Source of the DNA: Rubrivivax sp.
GTDB taxonomy: Bacteria > Pseudomonadota > Gammaproteobacteria > Burkholderiales > Burkholderiaceae_C
Assembly: GCA_030653385.1 (NCBI GenBank)
Contig: JAURZM010000007.1
Location: 124,001 to 188,000, forward strand
DNA: 64,000 nt
Reading direction: 5' to 3'
In this document: positions 17,074 through 25,963 of the stretch, one piece after another
Layout: every line of letters begins with the position of its first letter
How positions within the stretch are numbered: position 1 is the stretch's first letter
Program-made: the position numbers and the translations under genes
The notes under the pieces: model-generated
The model's input: only the letters and a program-made list of their open reading frames with translations
Told to the model about the DNA's origin: nothing
Database searches by the model: none

Positions 17074-18393
17074 ATGAAGCCCGGCCGGCGACTGGCCGTC
17101 GTGGGTTCGGGCATTTCGGGCCTGGCGGTGGCGCATGCCCTGGCCGACGAGGCGCAGGTCACATTGTTCGAGGCCGGCAGCCACTTCGGCGGCCACACCC
17201 ACACGGTCGACGTGACGCTGGACGGTGTGACACACGGTGTGGACACCGGCTTCCTGGTCTTCAACGAACGCACCTACCCGAACCTGATCCGGCTGTTTGC
17301 CGAACTGGGCGTCGAGACGGCCGCTTCGGACATGTCGTTTTCGGTGCAGGTGCCCCAGCAGGGCCTGGAGTGGAGCGGCAACAGCCTTAACAGCGTTTTT
17401 GCCCAGCGGGGCAACCTGCTGCGCCCGGCTTTTCTGCGCATGCTGGGCGACATCGTGCGCTTCAACAAGCTGGCCACCGGCATCGCCACACGCGGCGCCG
17501 AAGCTGAACTGGCGCAGCCCATCGGCGACTTCCTGCAGCAGCAGGGTTTCAGCCCTGCTTTCCGCGACTGGTACTTCCTGCCGATGATCGGCTGCATCTG
17601 GTCCTGCCCCACCGACCAGATGCTGTGTTTCCCCATCAGCACGATGATCCGCTTCTGCCACAACCACGGCCTGATCCAGGTGGCCGACCGGCCGCAGTGG
17701 CACACGGTGAGAGGCGGTGCCAAACACTATGTGCAGCGCATGCTGCTGCGCATCGCCGACGCGCGGCTGAACACACCGGTGCTGTCGGTCAAGCGCTTGC
17801 CACCGGGCATGGGCAGCGGCGGGGTGATGGTGGCCACCGCCGAAGGCAGCGAACGTTTCGACGACGTGGTGATGGCCAGCCACAGCGACCAGAGCCTGGC
17901 GCTGCTGGACGAGCCCACGGCCGACGAACGCCGTGTGCTGGGCGCCATCCGCTACCACCCCAACCGCGCGCTGCTGCACACCGACACCTCGGTGCTGCCC
18001 AAACGCCAGCTGGCGTGGGCGGCCTGGAACTACGCCCGTGCCGCCGACCTGGGCCGCGAACAAGCCGCCGTGTGCCTGCACTACCTGATCAACAAGCTGC
18101 AACCCCTGCCCTGGCAGCAGCCGGTGCTGGTGTCGCTGAACCCCGACCCCGCGCGGATGCCCGATGAGCGGCAGGTGATCGGCAGCTACGACTACAGCCA
18201 CCCGGTGTTCGACCAGGCCGCCATCCAAGCGCAGCAGCAGCTGCCGCAGATCCAGGGCCAGTCGCATGTCTGGTACTGCGGTGCCTGGACACGTTACGGC
18301 TTTCACGAAGACGGTCTGATGTCGGCGCTGGCGGTGGCAGACGGCTTGCGCACGCAATGGCAACAGGCTGTGGTCCAGCGGACGGCCGCATGA
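17074..18393 (+). CDS. FAD/NAD(P)-binding oxidoreductase of the lipid operon
   Basis: 439 residues, start ATG at 17074 preceded by AGGGGG. The N-terminal Rossmann motif is VVGSGISGLAVAHAL, followed by FEAGSHFGGHTHTV, as in amine-oxidase/desaturase-like flavoproteins; a C-terminal flavin block (CGAWTRYGFHEDGLMSALAVADGL) is also present. It is the first gene of the operon, and its stop overlaps the DUF1365 start (ATGA). Homologues regularly sit beside DUF1365 and Cfa-like genes; by that context it probably oxidises or desaturates a methylated fatty acyl chain. Exact substrate is unknown. Confidence 0.85.
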   Translation: MKPGRRLAVVGSGISGLAVAHALADEAQVTLFEAGSHFGGHTHTVDVTLDGVTHGVDTGFLVFNERTYPNLIRLFAELGVETAASDMSFSVQVPQQGLEWSGNSLNSVFAQRGNLLRPAFLRMLGDIVRFNKLATGIATRGAEAELAQPIGDFLQQQGFSPAFRDWYFLPMIGCIWSCPTDQMLCFPISTMIRFCHNHGLIQVADRPQWHTVRGGAKHYVQRMLLRIADARLNTPVLSVKRLPPGMGSGGVMVATAEGSERFDDVVMASHSDQSLALLDEPTADERRVLGAIRYHPNRALLHTDTSVLPKRQLAWAAWNYARAADLGREQAAVCLHYLINKLQPLPWQQPVLVSLNPDPARMPDERQVIGSYDYSHPVFDQAAIQAQQQLPQIQGQSHVWYCGAWTRYGFHEDGLMSALAVADGLRTQWQQAVVQRTAA

Positions 18394-19178
18394 AAACCGC
18401 CACGTCAGCCGAAGGCCCGCCTGTGAAGCTGCACGCACCCCAGCTGGGCATCGGCATCGTGCGTCATCGGCGCCTCAAGCCCAGCGTGCACAGTTTCGAC
18501 TACCCCACCTACTTTCTGATGTTGCCGATGCGCTCGCTGCGCCAGGCGCCGGTGGCGGGCTTGTCGCGCAAGCGCTTTTCGCTTTTGAGCTTCGACGACC
18601 GTGACCACGGCGACGGTCGAGCCGACGCGCTGGCCTGGCTGGACGAGCTGCTGGCCAGCGAAGGCGTTCGGGGCGCCGATGGCGAAGTCTGGTTGCACAC
18701 CTACCCGCGTGTGCTGGGCTACGCCTTCAAGCCGGTGAGCTTCTGGCATTGCCAGCGCGGCGACGGCTCACTGGCCGCCATCGTGGTCGAGGTCAACAAC
18801 ACCTTTGGCGAACGCCACTGTTACCTGCTCGACGGGCCCGACCTGGCCTACGGCCGCGAACTGCGTGCGCGCAAGGTCTTCCACGTTTCGCCCTTTTGCC
18901 AGGTGCAGGGGCAGTACCGCTTTCGCTTCATGTTCACCGGCGAGCGCACGGTGGCGCGGGTGGACCACGACGACAACACCGGGCCGCTGCTGCAGACCAG
19001 CGTGTCGGGTCGTCTGCAGCCGCTGACGGCCCGCTCGGCCCGCCAGGCTTTTTTCGGCATGCCCATGATGACCATGGGTGTGATCGTGCGCATCCATTGG
19101 CAGGCCATCCAGTTGTGGACCAAGCGCGTACCTTTTTTCAGCAAGCCCGCGCCGCCGCAGGCTTTCACCAGCCGCTGA
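18390..19178 (+). CDS. DUF1365 family protein
   Basis: 262 residues from the ATG overlapping the previous stop. Family blocks visible: HRRLKPSVHSFDYPTYFLML, YPRVLGYAFKPVSFWHC and VVEVNNTFGERHCYLL. The biochemical role of DUF1365 is not settled; genes of this family almost always lie between an FAD oxidoreductase and a cyclopropane-synthase-like methyltransferase, implying a shared lipid pathway. No signal peptide is seen. Confidence 0.85.
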   Translation: MKTATSAEGPPVKLHAPQLGIGIVRHRRLKPSVHSFDYPTYFLMLPMRSLRQAPVAGLSRKRFSLLSFDDRDHGDGRADALAWLDELLASEGVRGADGEVWLHTYPRVLGYAFKPVSFWHCQRGDGSLAAIVVEVNNTFGERHCYLLDGPDLAYGRELRARKVFHVSPFCQVQGQYRFRFMFTGERTVARVDHDDNTGPLLQTSVSGRLQPLTARSARQAFFGMPMMTMGVIVRIHWQAIQLWTKRVPFFSKPAPPQAFTSR

Positions 19179-19248
19179 TGGCCTGGCCTGACCCGTGTTA
19201 GCGCCCTCACCGAACCCTCCCAGAACCCTCACGCCCCCTGCCCGCGCC

Positions 19249-20484
19249 ATGTCGACGACGTCCACCGCCTCTGCATCCGCCACCCCGCTGGCCCTGCCCA
19301 GCGCCGCCCCGGCGGCCGCACGTGCCATCTTCCAGTTGCTGCGGCAACTGCAGGTGGGCACGCTGGACATGCAGCTTCCCGATGGCAGCCAGGCCCGCTT
19401 CGGCCACGGCGCCGAACCCCGCGCGGCGATGCGCCTGAACGACTGGAGCGTGTGCCCGGCGGCGCTGAAAAGCGGCGACATCGGATTCGCCGAAACCTGG
19501 ATCGCCGGCGGCTGGACCAGCCCCGACCTGGTGGCGCTGCTCAAACTCTTCATCGCCAACCGCGACGCCATCGACAAGGTGGTCTACGGCACCTGGTGGG
19601 GCTCGCTGGCCTACCGTGTGAAACACCTGCTGAACCGCAATTCGCGCCGCGGCAGCAAGAAAAACATCCACGCCCACTACGACATCGGCAATGCCTTCTA
19701 CCGGCAGTGGCTGGACGAGACGATGAACTATTCCAGCGCCTTGTTCGAAGGCAACGCGCAACAGCCGATGGCCCAGGCGCAAGCGGCCAAGGTGCGGCGT
19801 GCACTGCGCGAGTGTGAGCTGCAGCCCGGGCAGCGCCTGCTGGAGATCGGTTGCGGCTGGGGTGCACTGGCCGAGACGGCGGCGGTGGAGTTCGGCGCAC
19901 GGGTCACCGGTGTCACCTTGTCCAGCGAACAGCTGGCTTACGCGCAGGAACGCCAGCAACGCGCCGGTGTGGCCGCGCAGGTCGACCTGCGGCTGCAGGA
20001 CTACCGCGACATCACCGACGAGCCCTTCGACGCCATCGCCTCGATCGAGATGTTCGAAGCCGTGGGCCGTGAATACTGGGACAGCTATTTCGCCACGCTG
20101 CGCAGCAAACTCAAGGTGGGCGGCCGCGCCTGCATCCAGTCCATCACCATCCGCGACGACCTGTTCGAGCGTTACGTGCGGGGCACCGACTTCATCCAGC
20201 AGTACATCTTTCCGGGTGGCCTGCTGCCCAGCGTCAGTGTCTTCAAGGCCGAGGCAAAAAAGGCCGGCCTTGAAGTGGTGAACGAACTGGCCTTCGGCCA
20301 GGACTACGCCGAGACCCTGCGCCGCTGGCGCCACGACTTCCTGGCGCGTGACGGCCAGGTGCGCAAGCTGGGCTTCGACACCCGTTTCATGCGCATCTGG
20401 GAGTTTTACCTGGCCTATTGCGAAGCGGCGTTTGTCACCGGCAACACCAGCGTCGTGCAATTCACACTGCGCCGGGCGGACTGA
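19249..20484 (+). CDS. cfa: cyclopropane-fatty-acyl-phospholipid synthase family methyltransferase
   Basis: 411 residues from the ATG at 19249; an in-frame GTG at 19195 is an alternative and no ribosome site is clear for either. The SAM-binding motif LLEIGCGWGALAE and the family blocks HAHYDIGNAFYRQWLDETMNYS, SIEMFEAVGREYW and QQYIFPGGLLPS identify a Cfa-type enzyme, which methylates the double bond of unsaturated acyl chains in membrane phospholipids. The product could be a cyclopropane or, as in the related Rhodobacter pathway, a methylated acyl chain that becomes a furan fatty acid. Third gene of the operon. Confidence 0.92.
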   Translation: MSTTSTASASATPLALPSAAPAAARAIFQLLRQLQVGTLDMQLPDGSQARFGHGAEPRAAMRLNDWSVCPAALKSGDIGFAETWIAGGWTSPDLVALLKLFIANRDAIDKVVYGTWWGSLAYRVKHLLNRNSRRGSKKNIHAHYDIGNAFYRQWLDETMNYSSALFEGNAQQPMAQAQAAKVRRALRECELQPGQRLLEIGCGWGALAETAAVEFGARVTGVTLSSEQLAYAQERQQRAGVAAQVDLRLQDYRDITDEPFDAIASIEMFEAVGREYWDSYFATLRSKLKVGGRACIQSITIRDDLFERYVRGTDFIQQYIFPGGLLPSVSVFKAEAKKAGLEVVNELAFGQDYAETLRRWRHDFLARDGQVRKLGFDTRFMRIWEFYLAYCEAAFVTGNTSVVQFTLRRAD

Positions 20485-20486
20485 AC

Positions 20487-21038
20487 ATGATCTTGCGTCG
20501 ACAGTTGCTGCTGTCCCTGCTGCCCTTGGCAGCGGTGGCCCACGCACAAGCTCCCGCCGTGCCTGCCGAGGTGGTGGCCGAGCTGCCGGGCGCCCGACTG
20601 CAAGGTCAGGGTCGCTTGCGCTTCCTGGGCTTGCGCATCTACGACGCCCGCCTGTGGGTGGGCGCTGCGGCGGTGGACGTTCAGGGTGCGGACTGGGCCC
20701 CGTTGCCGCTGGCGCTGGAGCTGCAGTACACACGCAGCCTGGACGGCGTGAAGATCGCCGAACGTTCGCTGAAAGAGATGAACCGCCAGGGCGACATCGA
20801 CGATGCCAAGGGCTCACGCTGGCTGTCAGCCATGACCCGCGTCTTTCCCGACGTGAAAGAAGGTGACCGCATCACCGGCATCAACGTGCCCGGCATGGGG
20901 GCCCGCTTTTTTGTCAATGGCCAGCTGAAGGGCGATGTGCGCGACCCCGAGTTTGCGCGCTTCTTCTTCGGCATCTGGCTGTCGGACAAAACGTCCGAGC
21001 CCTCGCTGCGCGACACGCTGCTCGGCAAGGGTTCATGA
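20487..21038 (+). CDS. secreted chalcone-isomerase-like protein
   Basis: 183 residues from the ATG 2 bases after the cfa stop. A signal peptide (MILRRQLLLSLLPLAAVAHA) is followed by a chalcone-isomerase-like domain with FLGLRIYDARLWVG and RFFVNGQLKGDVRDPEFARFFFGIWL. Bacterial members are periplasmic and appear to bind fatty acids or other hydrophobic ligands; isomerase activity should not be assumed. Its stop overlaps the start of the MFS gene. Confidence 0.83.
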   Translation: MILRRQLLLSLLPLAAVAHAQAPAVPAEVVAELPGARLQGQGRLRFLGLRIYDARLWVGAAAVDVQGADWAPLPLALELQYTRSLDGVKIAERSLKEMNRQGDIDDAKGSRWLSAMTRVFPDVKEGDRITGINVPGMGARFFVNGQLKGDVRDPEFARFFFGIWLSDKTSEPSLRDTLLGKGS

Positions 21039-22309
21039 CAGCCGCAGCAGCGGCACCTGGCTGGCGTGGTGGCTGGCGGCAGGGCCTGGCCTATGGCGGC
21101 CTGGGGCTGCCGCTGGCTTTCGTGGCGCTGCCCCTTTACGTGGTGCTGCCCAACCACTACGCGGCCGAATTCGGCATTCCGCTGGCCACGCTGGGTGCGC
21201 TGCTGTTGGGTGCACGGCTGCTCGACGCCGTGGCCGACCCGCTGATCGGCCGCTGGGTCGACGGCTGGTTCACGCGCCGCGCGGCGGTGGTGCTGATCGC
21301 CGCCGTGCTGGCGGCCATCGTGCTGGCGGCGGGTTTCCGTGGCCTGTTTTTCCCCCCCGTTCAGGGCCAACAGGCGCTGCTGGTCTGGTGCGCGCTGCTG
21401 CTGACCATCACCTACCTGAGCTACAGCGTGTTGACGGTGCTGCACCAGGCCTGGGGTGCGCGGCTGGGTGGCGACGAAGGGCAGCGTGCACGCATCGTGT
21501 CCTGGCGCGAAGGGCTGGCGCTGGTCGGTGTGCTGGTGGCCAGCGTGCTGCCGTCGGTGGCCGGGCTGTCGGTCACATCGGCCGTGTTTGCCGGCCTGCT
21601 GGCGGTGGGCGTGGCGCTGTTGTGGCGTGCGCCGCAGCCGCAGATCGGCACCGTGCCGGCCACACCCCCCAGCCTGATCGAACCGCTGGGCACACCCGCC
21701 TTCCGGCGCCTGCTGGCCGTCTACCTGGTGAATGGCGTGGCCAGCGCGGTGCCGGCCACGCTGGTGCTGTTTTTCATCCGCGACCGGCTGCAGGCGCAGG
21801 CCTACGAACCGCTTTTCCTGGCCAGCTACTTTGCCGCCGGTGCCTTGAGCATGCCGCTGTGGGTGCGCCTGGTGGCGCGCCTGGGGCTGGCGCGGGCCTG
21901 GCTGGTGGGCATGGTGTTGGCTATCGTGACCTTTGCCTGGGCGGCGCTGCTGGGTGCGGGTGACGTGGTGGCCTACACCGCCGTCTGCGTGGCCAGCGGC
22001 ATCGCACTGGGTGCCGACCTCACGCTGCCGGGTGCGCTGCTGGCCGGTGTCATCCAGCGCGCCGGCCACGGCCAGCGACTGGAAGGTGCCTACTTCGGCT
22101 GGTGGAACTTCTGCACCAAGCTGAACCTGGCCCTGGCGGCCGGCATCGCGCTGCCGCTGCTGGGCCAGTTTGGCTACACACCGGGCAGCCGCAGCCCCGA
22201 TGCCCTGCAGGCGCTGACGCTGGCTTACTGCCTGCTGCCCTGCGCATTGAAGTTGCTGTCCACCGCTCTGCTCTGGACCCTGTGGGTCCGCAAGGAAGTC
22301 CAATCATGA
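21035..22309 (+). CDS. MFS transporter (MFS_2/GPH-like) of the lipid operon
   Basis: 424 residues, about 12 membrane helices. The early block LLGARLLDAVADPLIGRWVD is the signature of the glycoside-pentoside-hexuronide type MFS subfamily, which also includes lysophospholipid carriers. Start is in an ATGA overlap with the chalcone-isomerase-like gene, and the stop overlaps the DUF3833 start. By context it may move a lipid or its product across the inner membrane; this is inference. Confidence 0.85.
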   Translation: MTAAAAAPGWRGGWRQGLAYGGLGLPLAFVALPLYVVLPNHYAAEFGIPLATLGALLLGARLLDAVADPLIGRWVDGWFTRRAAVVLIAAVLAAIVLAAGFRGLFFPPVQGQQALLVWCALLLTITYLSYSVLTVLHQAWGARLGGDEGQRARIVSWREGLALVGVLVASVLPSVAGLSVTSAVFAGLLAVGVALLWRAPQPQIGTVPATPPSLIEPLGTPAFRRLLAVYLVNGVASAVPATLVLFFIRDRLQAQAYEPLFLASYFAAGALSMPLWVRLVARLGLARAWLVGMVLAIVTFAWAALLGAGDVVAYTAVCVASGIALGADLTLPGALLAGVIQRAGHGQRLEGAYFGWWNFCTKLNLALAAGIALPLLGQFGYTPGSRSPDALQALTLAYCLLPCALKLLSTALLWTLWVRKEVQS

Positions 22310-22869
22310 AAAACCCCCTGCGCCGCCGCTGGACGCTGATGTCCGCCTTCACCCTGCTGGCCGCCGCCAGCGCCACCGTGCTGGTGATGGGCTGCGCCTC
22401 GCCCAAGGCCAGCAACTACGCGGCCGAAAAGCCGGTGCTCGACCTGAAAACCTACTTCAACGGGCCCCTGGTGGCACACGGCATCTTCACCGACCGGTCA
22501 GGCAAGGTGGCCCGGCGCTTCACGGTGCAGATGACCGGCACCTGGCAAGGCAAGAACGGCACGCTGGACGAACGGTTCACCTACAGCGACGGCAAGACCG
22601 AGCGCCGCTTCTGGAGACTGACCGACGAAGGCAATGGCCGCTGGACCGGCCGTGCCGACGACGTGGTGGGCGTGGCCGAAGGCCAGTCGGCCGGCAATGC
22701 GCTGAACTGGCGCTACACGCTGTCGCTGCCGGTGGACGGCAAGGTCTACGAGGTGCAGTTCGACGACTGGATGTACCTGATGGACGAACGGGTGATGCTG
22801 AACAAGGCCGTGATGAGCAAGTTCGGCATCCGCCTGGGTGAAGTCACGCTGTCTTTCTACAAACCGTGA
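22306..22869 (+). CDS. DUF3833 lipoprotein
   Basis: 187 residues from an ATG overlapping the MFS stop, with AAGGAAG upstream. A lipoprotein signal ends at VLVMGC (Cys30), predicting lipidation. The DUF3833 domain follows (YFNGPLVAHGIFTDRSGKV, YSDGKTERRFWRL, DDWMYLMDERVMLNKAVMSKFG). Function unknown; the fold resembles lipocalin-like barrels that bind hydrophobic molecules, which would suit a lipid pathway. Confidence 0.85.
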   Translation: MKNPLRRRWTLMSAFTLLAAASATVLVMGCASPKASNYAAEKPVLDLKTYFNGPLVAHGIFTDRSGKVARRFTVQMTGTWQGKNGTLDERFTYSDGKTERRFWRLTDEGNGRWTGRADDVVGVAEGQSAGNALNWRYTLSLPVDGKVYEVQFDDWMYLMDERVMLNKAVMSKFGIRLGEVTLSFYKP

Positions 22870-22873
22870 ACCC

Positions 22874-23671
22874 ATGGCCTTGAACCCCCGCATCCTGTCC
22901 TGGGCCGGCCGCACGGTGTGGCTGGTGGGCGCGTCCACCGGCATCGGGCGTGCCACGGCTTCGCGACTGCACGCGCTGGGCGCGCGGGTCGTCGTGTCGG
23001 CGCGCAGCCAGGAGGCGCTGGATCGCTTCGTGGCCGAGCACCCGCGCAGCGACGCCATCGCGCTGGACGCCACCGACCGCGAGGCCATGCACGACGCGGC
23101 AGCGCACATCGTCAACGTGCACGGCCGCATCGACCTGGCGGTTTACTGCGCCGGCACCTACCGCGCCATGCGCGCCACCGACTTCGACTTCGACGTGGCG
23201 CAGCAGCACGTGCACGTCAACTACACCGGCGCGCTGGTGATGCTGGACGCGGTGCTGCCGCATGTGCTGGCGCAGGCCAAGGCGGGTGACCCGAAGCTGG
23301 GTGCGGGCCACATCAGCCTGGTCAGCAGCGTGGCCGGCTTCCGCGGGCTGCCGCAGTCGCTGGCCTACGGGCCGACCAAGGCCGCGCTGATCAACCTGGC
23401 CGAAACGATGTACCTGGACCTGCAGCCGCTGGGCGTGGGTGTGTCGCTCATCAACCCGGGCTTCGTCGAAACCCCGCTGACGGCGCAAAACGCCTTCAAG
23501 ATGCCGGCGCTGATCAGCCCCGAAGCAGCTGCCAAGGCCATCGTGCGCGGCTGGGAAGGGGGCCAGTTCGAGATCCACTTTCCGAAACGCTTCACACTGT
23601 GGCTGAAGGGCCTGCGGCTCTTGCCCTACAGCCTGTATTTTGCGGCCGTGCGGCGCAGCACAGGCCTGTGA
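22874..23671 (+). CDS. short-chain dehydrogenase/reductase of the lipid operon
   Basis: 265 residues. Cofactor motif GASTGIG near the N-terminus, catalytic Ser in VSSVAGF and the Tyr-Lys pair in YGPTK. The usual NAG motif reads CAG, a mild departure. A hydrophobic C-terminal segment (LWLKGLRLLPYSLYFAAV) may bind membrane. It starts 4 bases after the DUF3833 stop. SDRs reduce or oxidise carbonyl/hydroxyl groups with NAD(P)H; the substrate here is presumably a modified lipid. Confidence 0.88.
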   Translation: MALNPRILSWAGRTVWLVGASTGIGRATASRLHALGARVVVSARSQEALDRFVAEHPRSDAIALDATDREAMHDAAAHIVNVHGRIDLAVYCAGTYRAMRATDFDFDVAQQHVHVNYTGALVMLDAVLPHVLAQAKAGDPKLGAGHISLVSSVAGFRGLPQSLAYGPTKAALINLAETMYLDLQPLGVGVSLINPGFVETPLTAQNAFKMPALISPEAAAKAIVRGWEGGQFEIHFPKRFTLWLKGLRLLPYSLYFAAVRRSTGL

Positions 23672-23682
23672 AGGCCAATCCC

Positions 23683-24120
23683 ATGGCCACCGCAACCGAC
23701 CCCCATGTGCAGCGCATCGTGCAGGTCTTCGAGAGCCTGTCGCCGCAAGACCTGCCGCGACTGGCCGAGATCTACACACCCGACGCGCGCTTCAAGGACC
23801 CCTTCAATGAAGTGCAGGGCGTGGCCGCCATCCAGGGCATCTTCGAGCACATGTTCGTGTCGCTGGACAGGCCACATTTCGTCATCCGCGACACCATCGT
23901 GCAGGACCGGCAGTGTTTTTTGAGCTGGGACTTCAACTTCCGCATGAAGCGCTTCAGCCGCGAAGAACAGTGCATCCGCGGCGGCTCGCACCTGGTGCTG
24001 GCGGCCGATGGCCGCATCGCCGAGCACCGCGACTACTGGGACGCGGCAGAAGAGCTGTACGAGAAGCTGCCTGTGGTGGGCGCCCTGATGCGCTGGCTGA
24101 AAAAGCGCGCCAATTCCTGA
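23683..24120 (+). CDS. NTF2/SnoaL-like protein, last gene of the lipid operon
   Basis: 145 residues from the ATG at 23683, chosen because GAAGG lies 8 bases upstream; a GTG at 23668 overlapping the SDR stop is an alternative. The sequence has the cone-shaped NTF2/SnoaL pattern (YTPDARFKDPFNEVQG, GSHLVLAADGRIAEHRDYWDAAEELYEKLP). Such folds are small ligand-binding domains or isomerases/cyclases. It closes the operon; the next gene is on the opposite strand and no strong terminator is seen between them. Confidence 0.83.
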   Translation: MATATDPHVQRIVQVFESLSPQDLPRLAEIYTPDARFKDPFNEVQGVAAIQGIFEHMFVSLDRPHFVIRDTIVQDRQCFLSWDFNFRMKRFSREEQCIRGGSHLVLAADGRIAEHRDYWDAAEELYEKLPVVGALMRWLKKRANS

Positions 24121-24139
24121 ACCGGGTGGCCGCGACGGC

Positions 24140-24622
24140 CTACTTGCTGCGCTGGCCTTCGGTCAGCGAAAAAGCCTGGAACAGGCCCGACTTGTCGACG
24201 AAGTAGGTCTCGGTGTAACGCACGGTGCCACCGGCCATCTTGGCCGGCGCCGGGAAAGGCGCAGCGCGCTTGATCATGGCGATGACCCAGGGCGCCACCT
24301 CGTCGGCAGCGGGCTTGCGGATGACGCTGATGTTCAGCACGTTGCCGGCGGCGTCGAGATCGGTCTCGACCATCATCACGCCATACAACATGGGCGGCAG
24401 TTTGCCGCGGTACACCCGCATCGGGAAACAGGCGTACAGGTGTCGGGCAGCGTCGATGCGGAACTCCTGCTCCACTTCCTGGCTCGATGCGCTGGGTTCC
24501 TTGCACAGCGGCGTGGGCACCATGCTGAATTGCGCCAGCGCAGCGGGCGCGGCCAGGGTGGCGGCAACCAGCACGAGCCCCTGCAAGAGGCGACAGATTT
24601 GAGCTGACAGGGGCAGGGGCAT
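24140..24622 (-). CDS. secreted protein with TonB-C-like domain
   Basis: 160 residues from the ATG at 24622 (MPLPLSAQICRLLQG), with a signal peptide ending near APAALAQ; the frame extends upstream without conserved content. The C-terminal part (VETDLDAAGNVLNISVIRKP ... APWVIAMIKRAAPFPAP) follows the TonB/TolA C-terminal pattern, a periplasmic module that contacts outer-membrane proteins. It has no membrane-spanning TonB N-terminus. Partner unknown. Two Cys residues (LCKEP, YACFP) could form a disulfide. Confidence 0.65.
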   Translation of the reverse strand: MPLPLSAQICRLLQGLVLVAATLAAPAALAQFSMVPTPLCKEPSASSQEVEQEFRIDAARHLYACFPMRVYRGKLPPMLYGVMMVETDLDAAGNVLNISVIRKPAADEVAPWVIAMIKRAAPFPAPAKMAGGTVRYTETYFVDKSGLFQAFSLTEGQRSK

Positions 24623-24770
24623 GTTCACGGCGGTGTTCCTCGGTCTGGCGGGCCCTTCGCGGGCCACTTGCTGTTTTCGGCAGATCTGGCTGGCAGTCGC
24701 TGGTGAGATTACACGAAGGAACCCGCCAAACCATCCGTTCGAGGGGGTACTTCCCGGCAAGAAGTTACGA

Positions 24771-25757
24771 CTAGCGCAACCAGCCCTTTGCCCTGAAATA
24801 GATGAAAGGTGCGGCGACGGAAACCACCATCAGTGCCAGCGCAAAGGGGTAGCCGGCTTGCCAGTCGAGTTCGGGCATGAACTTGAAATTCATGCCGTAG
24901 ATGCTGGCAATCAGCGTCGGCGGCAGCAGCGCCACGCTGGCCACCGAGAAGATCTTGATGATCTTGTTCTGGTTGATGTTGATGAAACCCACCGTCGCGT
25001 CCAGCAGGAAGTTGATCTTGTCAAACAGGAACGCCGTGTGGCTGTCCAGCGAGTCGATGTCGCGCAGGATCTGGCGCGCTTCTTCGAACTGCTCGGCATT
25101 CAGCATGCGGCTGCGCATCATGAAACTCAAGGCACGGCGTGTGTCCATCACGTTGCGTCGGATGCGGCCGTTCAAGTCTTCTTCACGTGCGATGGCCGTC
25201 AGCGCGGCGCCTGCAGCTTCGTCGTTCACGTCCTGTTTCAAGACCCTCGCGCTGACACGTTCCAGGTTGTCGTAGATGCCTTCCAGCGCATCGGCGCTGT
25301 ACTCGGCATCGGCGTCGTACAGCTTCAGCAGCACGTCCTTGGCGTCTTCGATCAGCGCCGGTGTGCGCCGCGCGCGCAGGCGCAGCAGGCGGAACACCGG
25401 CAGGTCTTCGCCGTGGATGGAAAACAGCACGTTGTTGTGCAGGATGAAGGCCACACGCACATTGCGCGCCGGTCGTGCGTCGTTGCCTTTGCTCACGTCT
25501 TCGGCGTCGATCAGGAAGTCGGAGCGGATGTGCAGTTCGCCGTTGTCCTCTTCGTAGAAACGGGCCGACTCTTCGAGGTCGTCGTCAACCGCGTCTTTCG
25601 GAATCTTCAGTTCGAAACGGGCCTCGACCCAGCGCTTTTCGTCCTCGCTGGGGTTTTCGAGGTCGACCCACACGGGCTGCAACTGCGCCAGTGCCTGGGG
25701 CTGGTCGATCTCTTCCTGGAACAGCCGGCCATTGGCCAGCGTGAAGACGTTGAGCAT
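24771..25757 (-). CDS. corA: CorA-family magnesium/divalent cation transporter
   Basis: 328 residues from the ATG at 25757, supported by GGAG upstream and the typical start MLNVFTLANGRL; the longer frame upstream is not conserved-looking. A long soluble N-terminal region ends in two C-terminal membrane helices with the pore signature YGMNF, followed by FALALMVVSVAAPFIYF. CorA pentamers bring Mg2+ (also Co2+, Ni2+) into the cell. It stands alone, divergent from the membrane-anchored unknown at 25964. Confidence 0.93.
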   Translation of the reverse strand: MLNVFTLANGRLFQEEIDQPQALAQLQPVWVDLENPSEDEKRWVEARFELKIPKDAVDDDLEESARFYEEDNGELHIRSDFLIDAEDVSKGNDARPARNVRVAFILHNNVLFSIHGEDLPVFRLLRLRARRTPALIEDAKDVLLKLYDADAEYSADALEGIYDNLERVSARVLKQDVNDEAAGAALTAIAREEDLNGRIRRNVMDTRRALSFMMRSRMLNAEQFEEARQILRDIDSLDSHTAFLFDKINFLLDATVGFININQNKIIKIFSVASVALLPPTLIASIYGMNFKFMPELDWQAGYPFALALMVVSVAAPFIYFRAKGWLR

Positions 25758-25963
25758 GCAGATTCTCCGGAAGACAGCGCCAGCGCAGGTGCGGAACGGA
25801 CGGTCACCCGGGGTGACTCGGGGACAGCTTGTCTCTCCGAAAGAGCGTTGCCAAATTATGCCCGTGGTGCAGGGGGCAACCGGCCCCGTGGGCAAGGCCG
25901 AAGTCGGCAGAATCGCGGCATGAAGACTTGGCCCGTACGGCGCTCTGCCGAACCGACGCTGCC

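Noticed and set aside
16565-17077. 170-codon open frame in the litR/lipid-operon intergenic region
   Set aside because: Composition is irregular, there is no domain-like content or ribosome site, and it covers the operator-like repeats and the leader hairpin.
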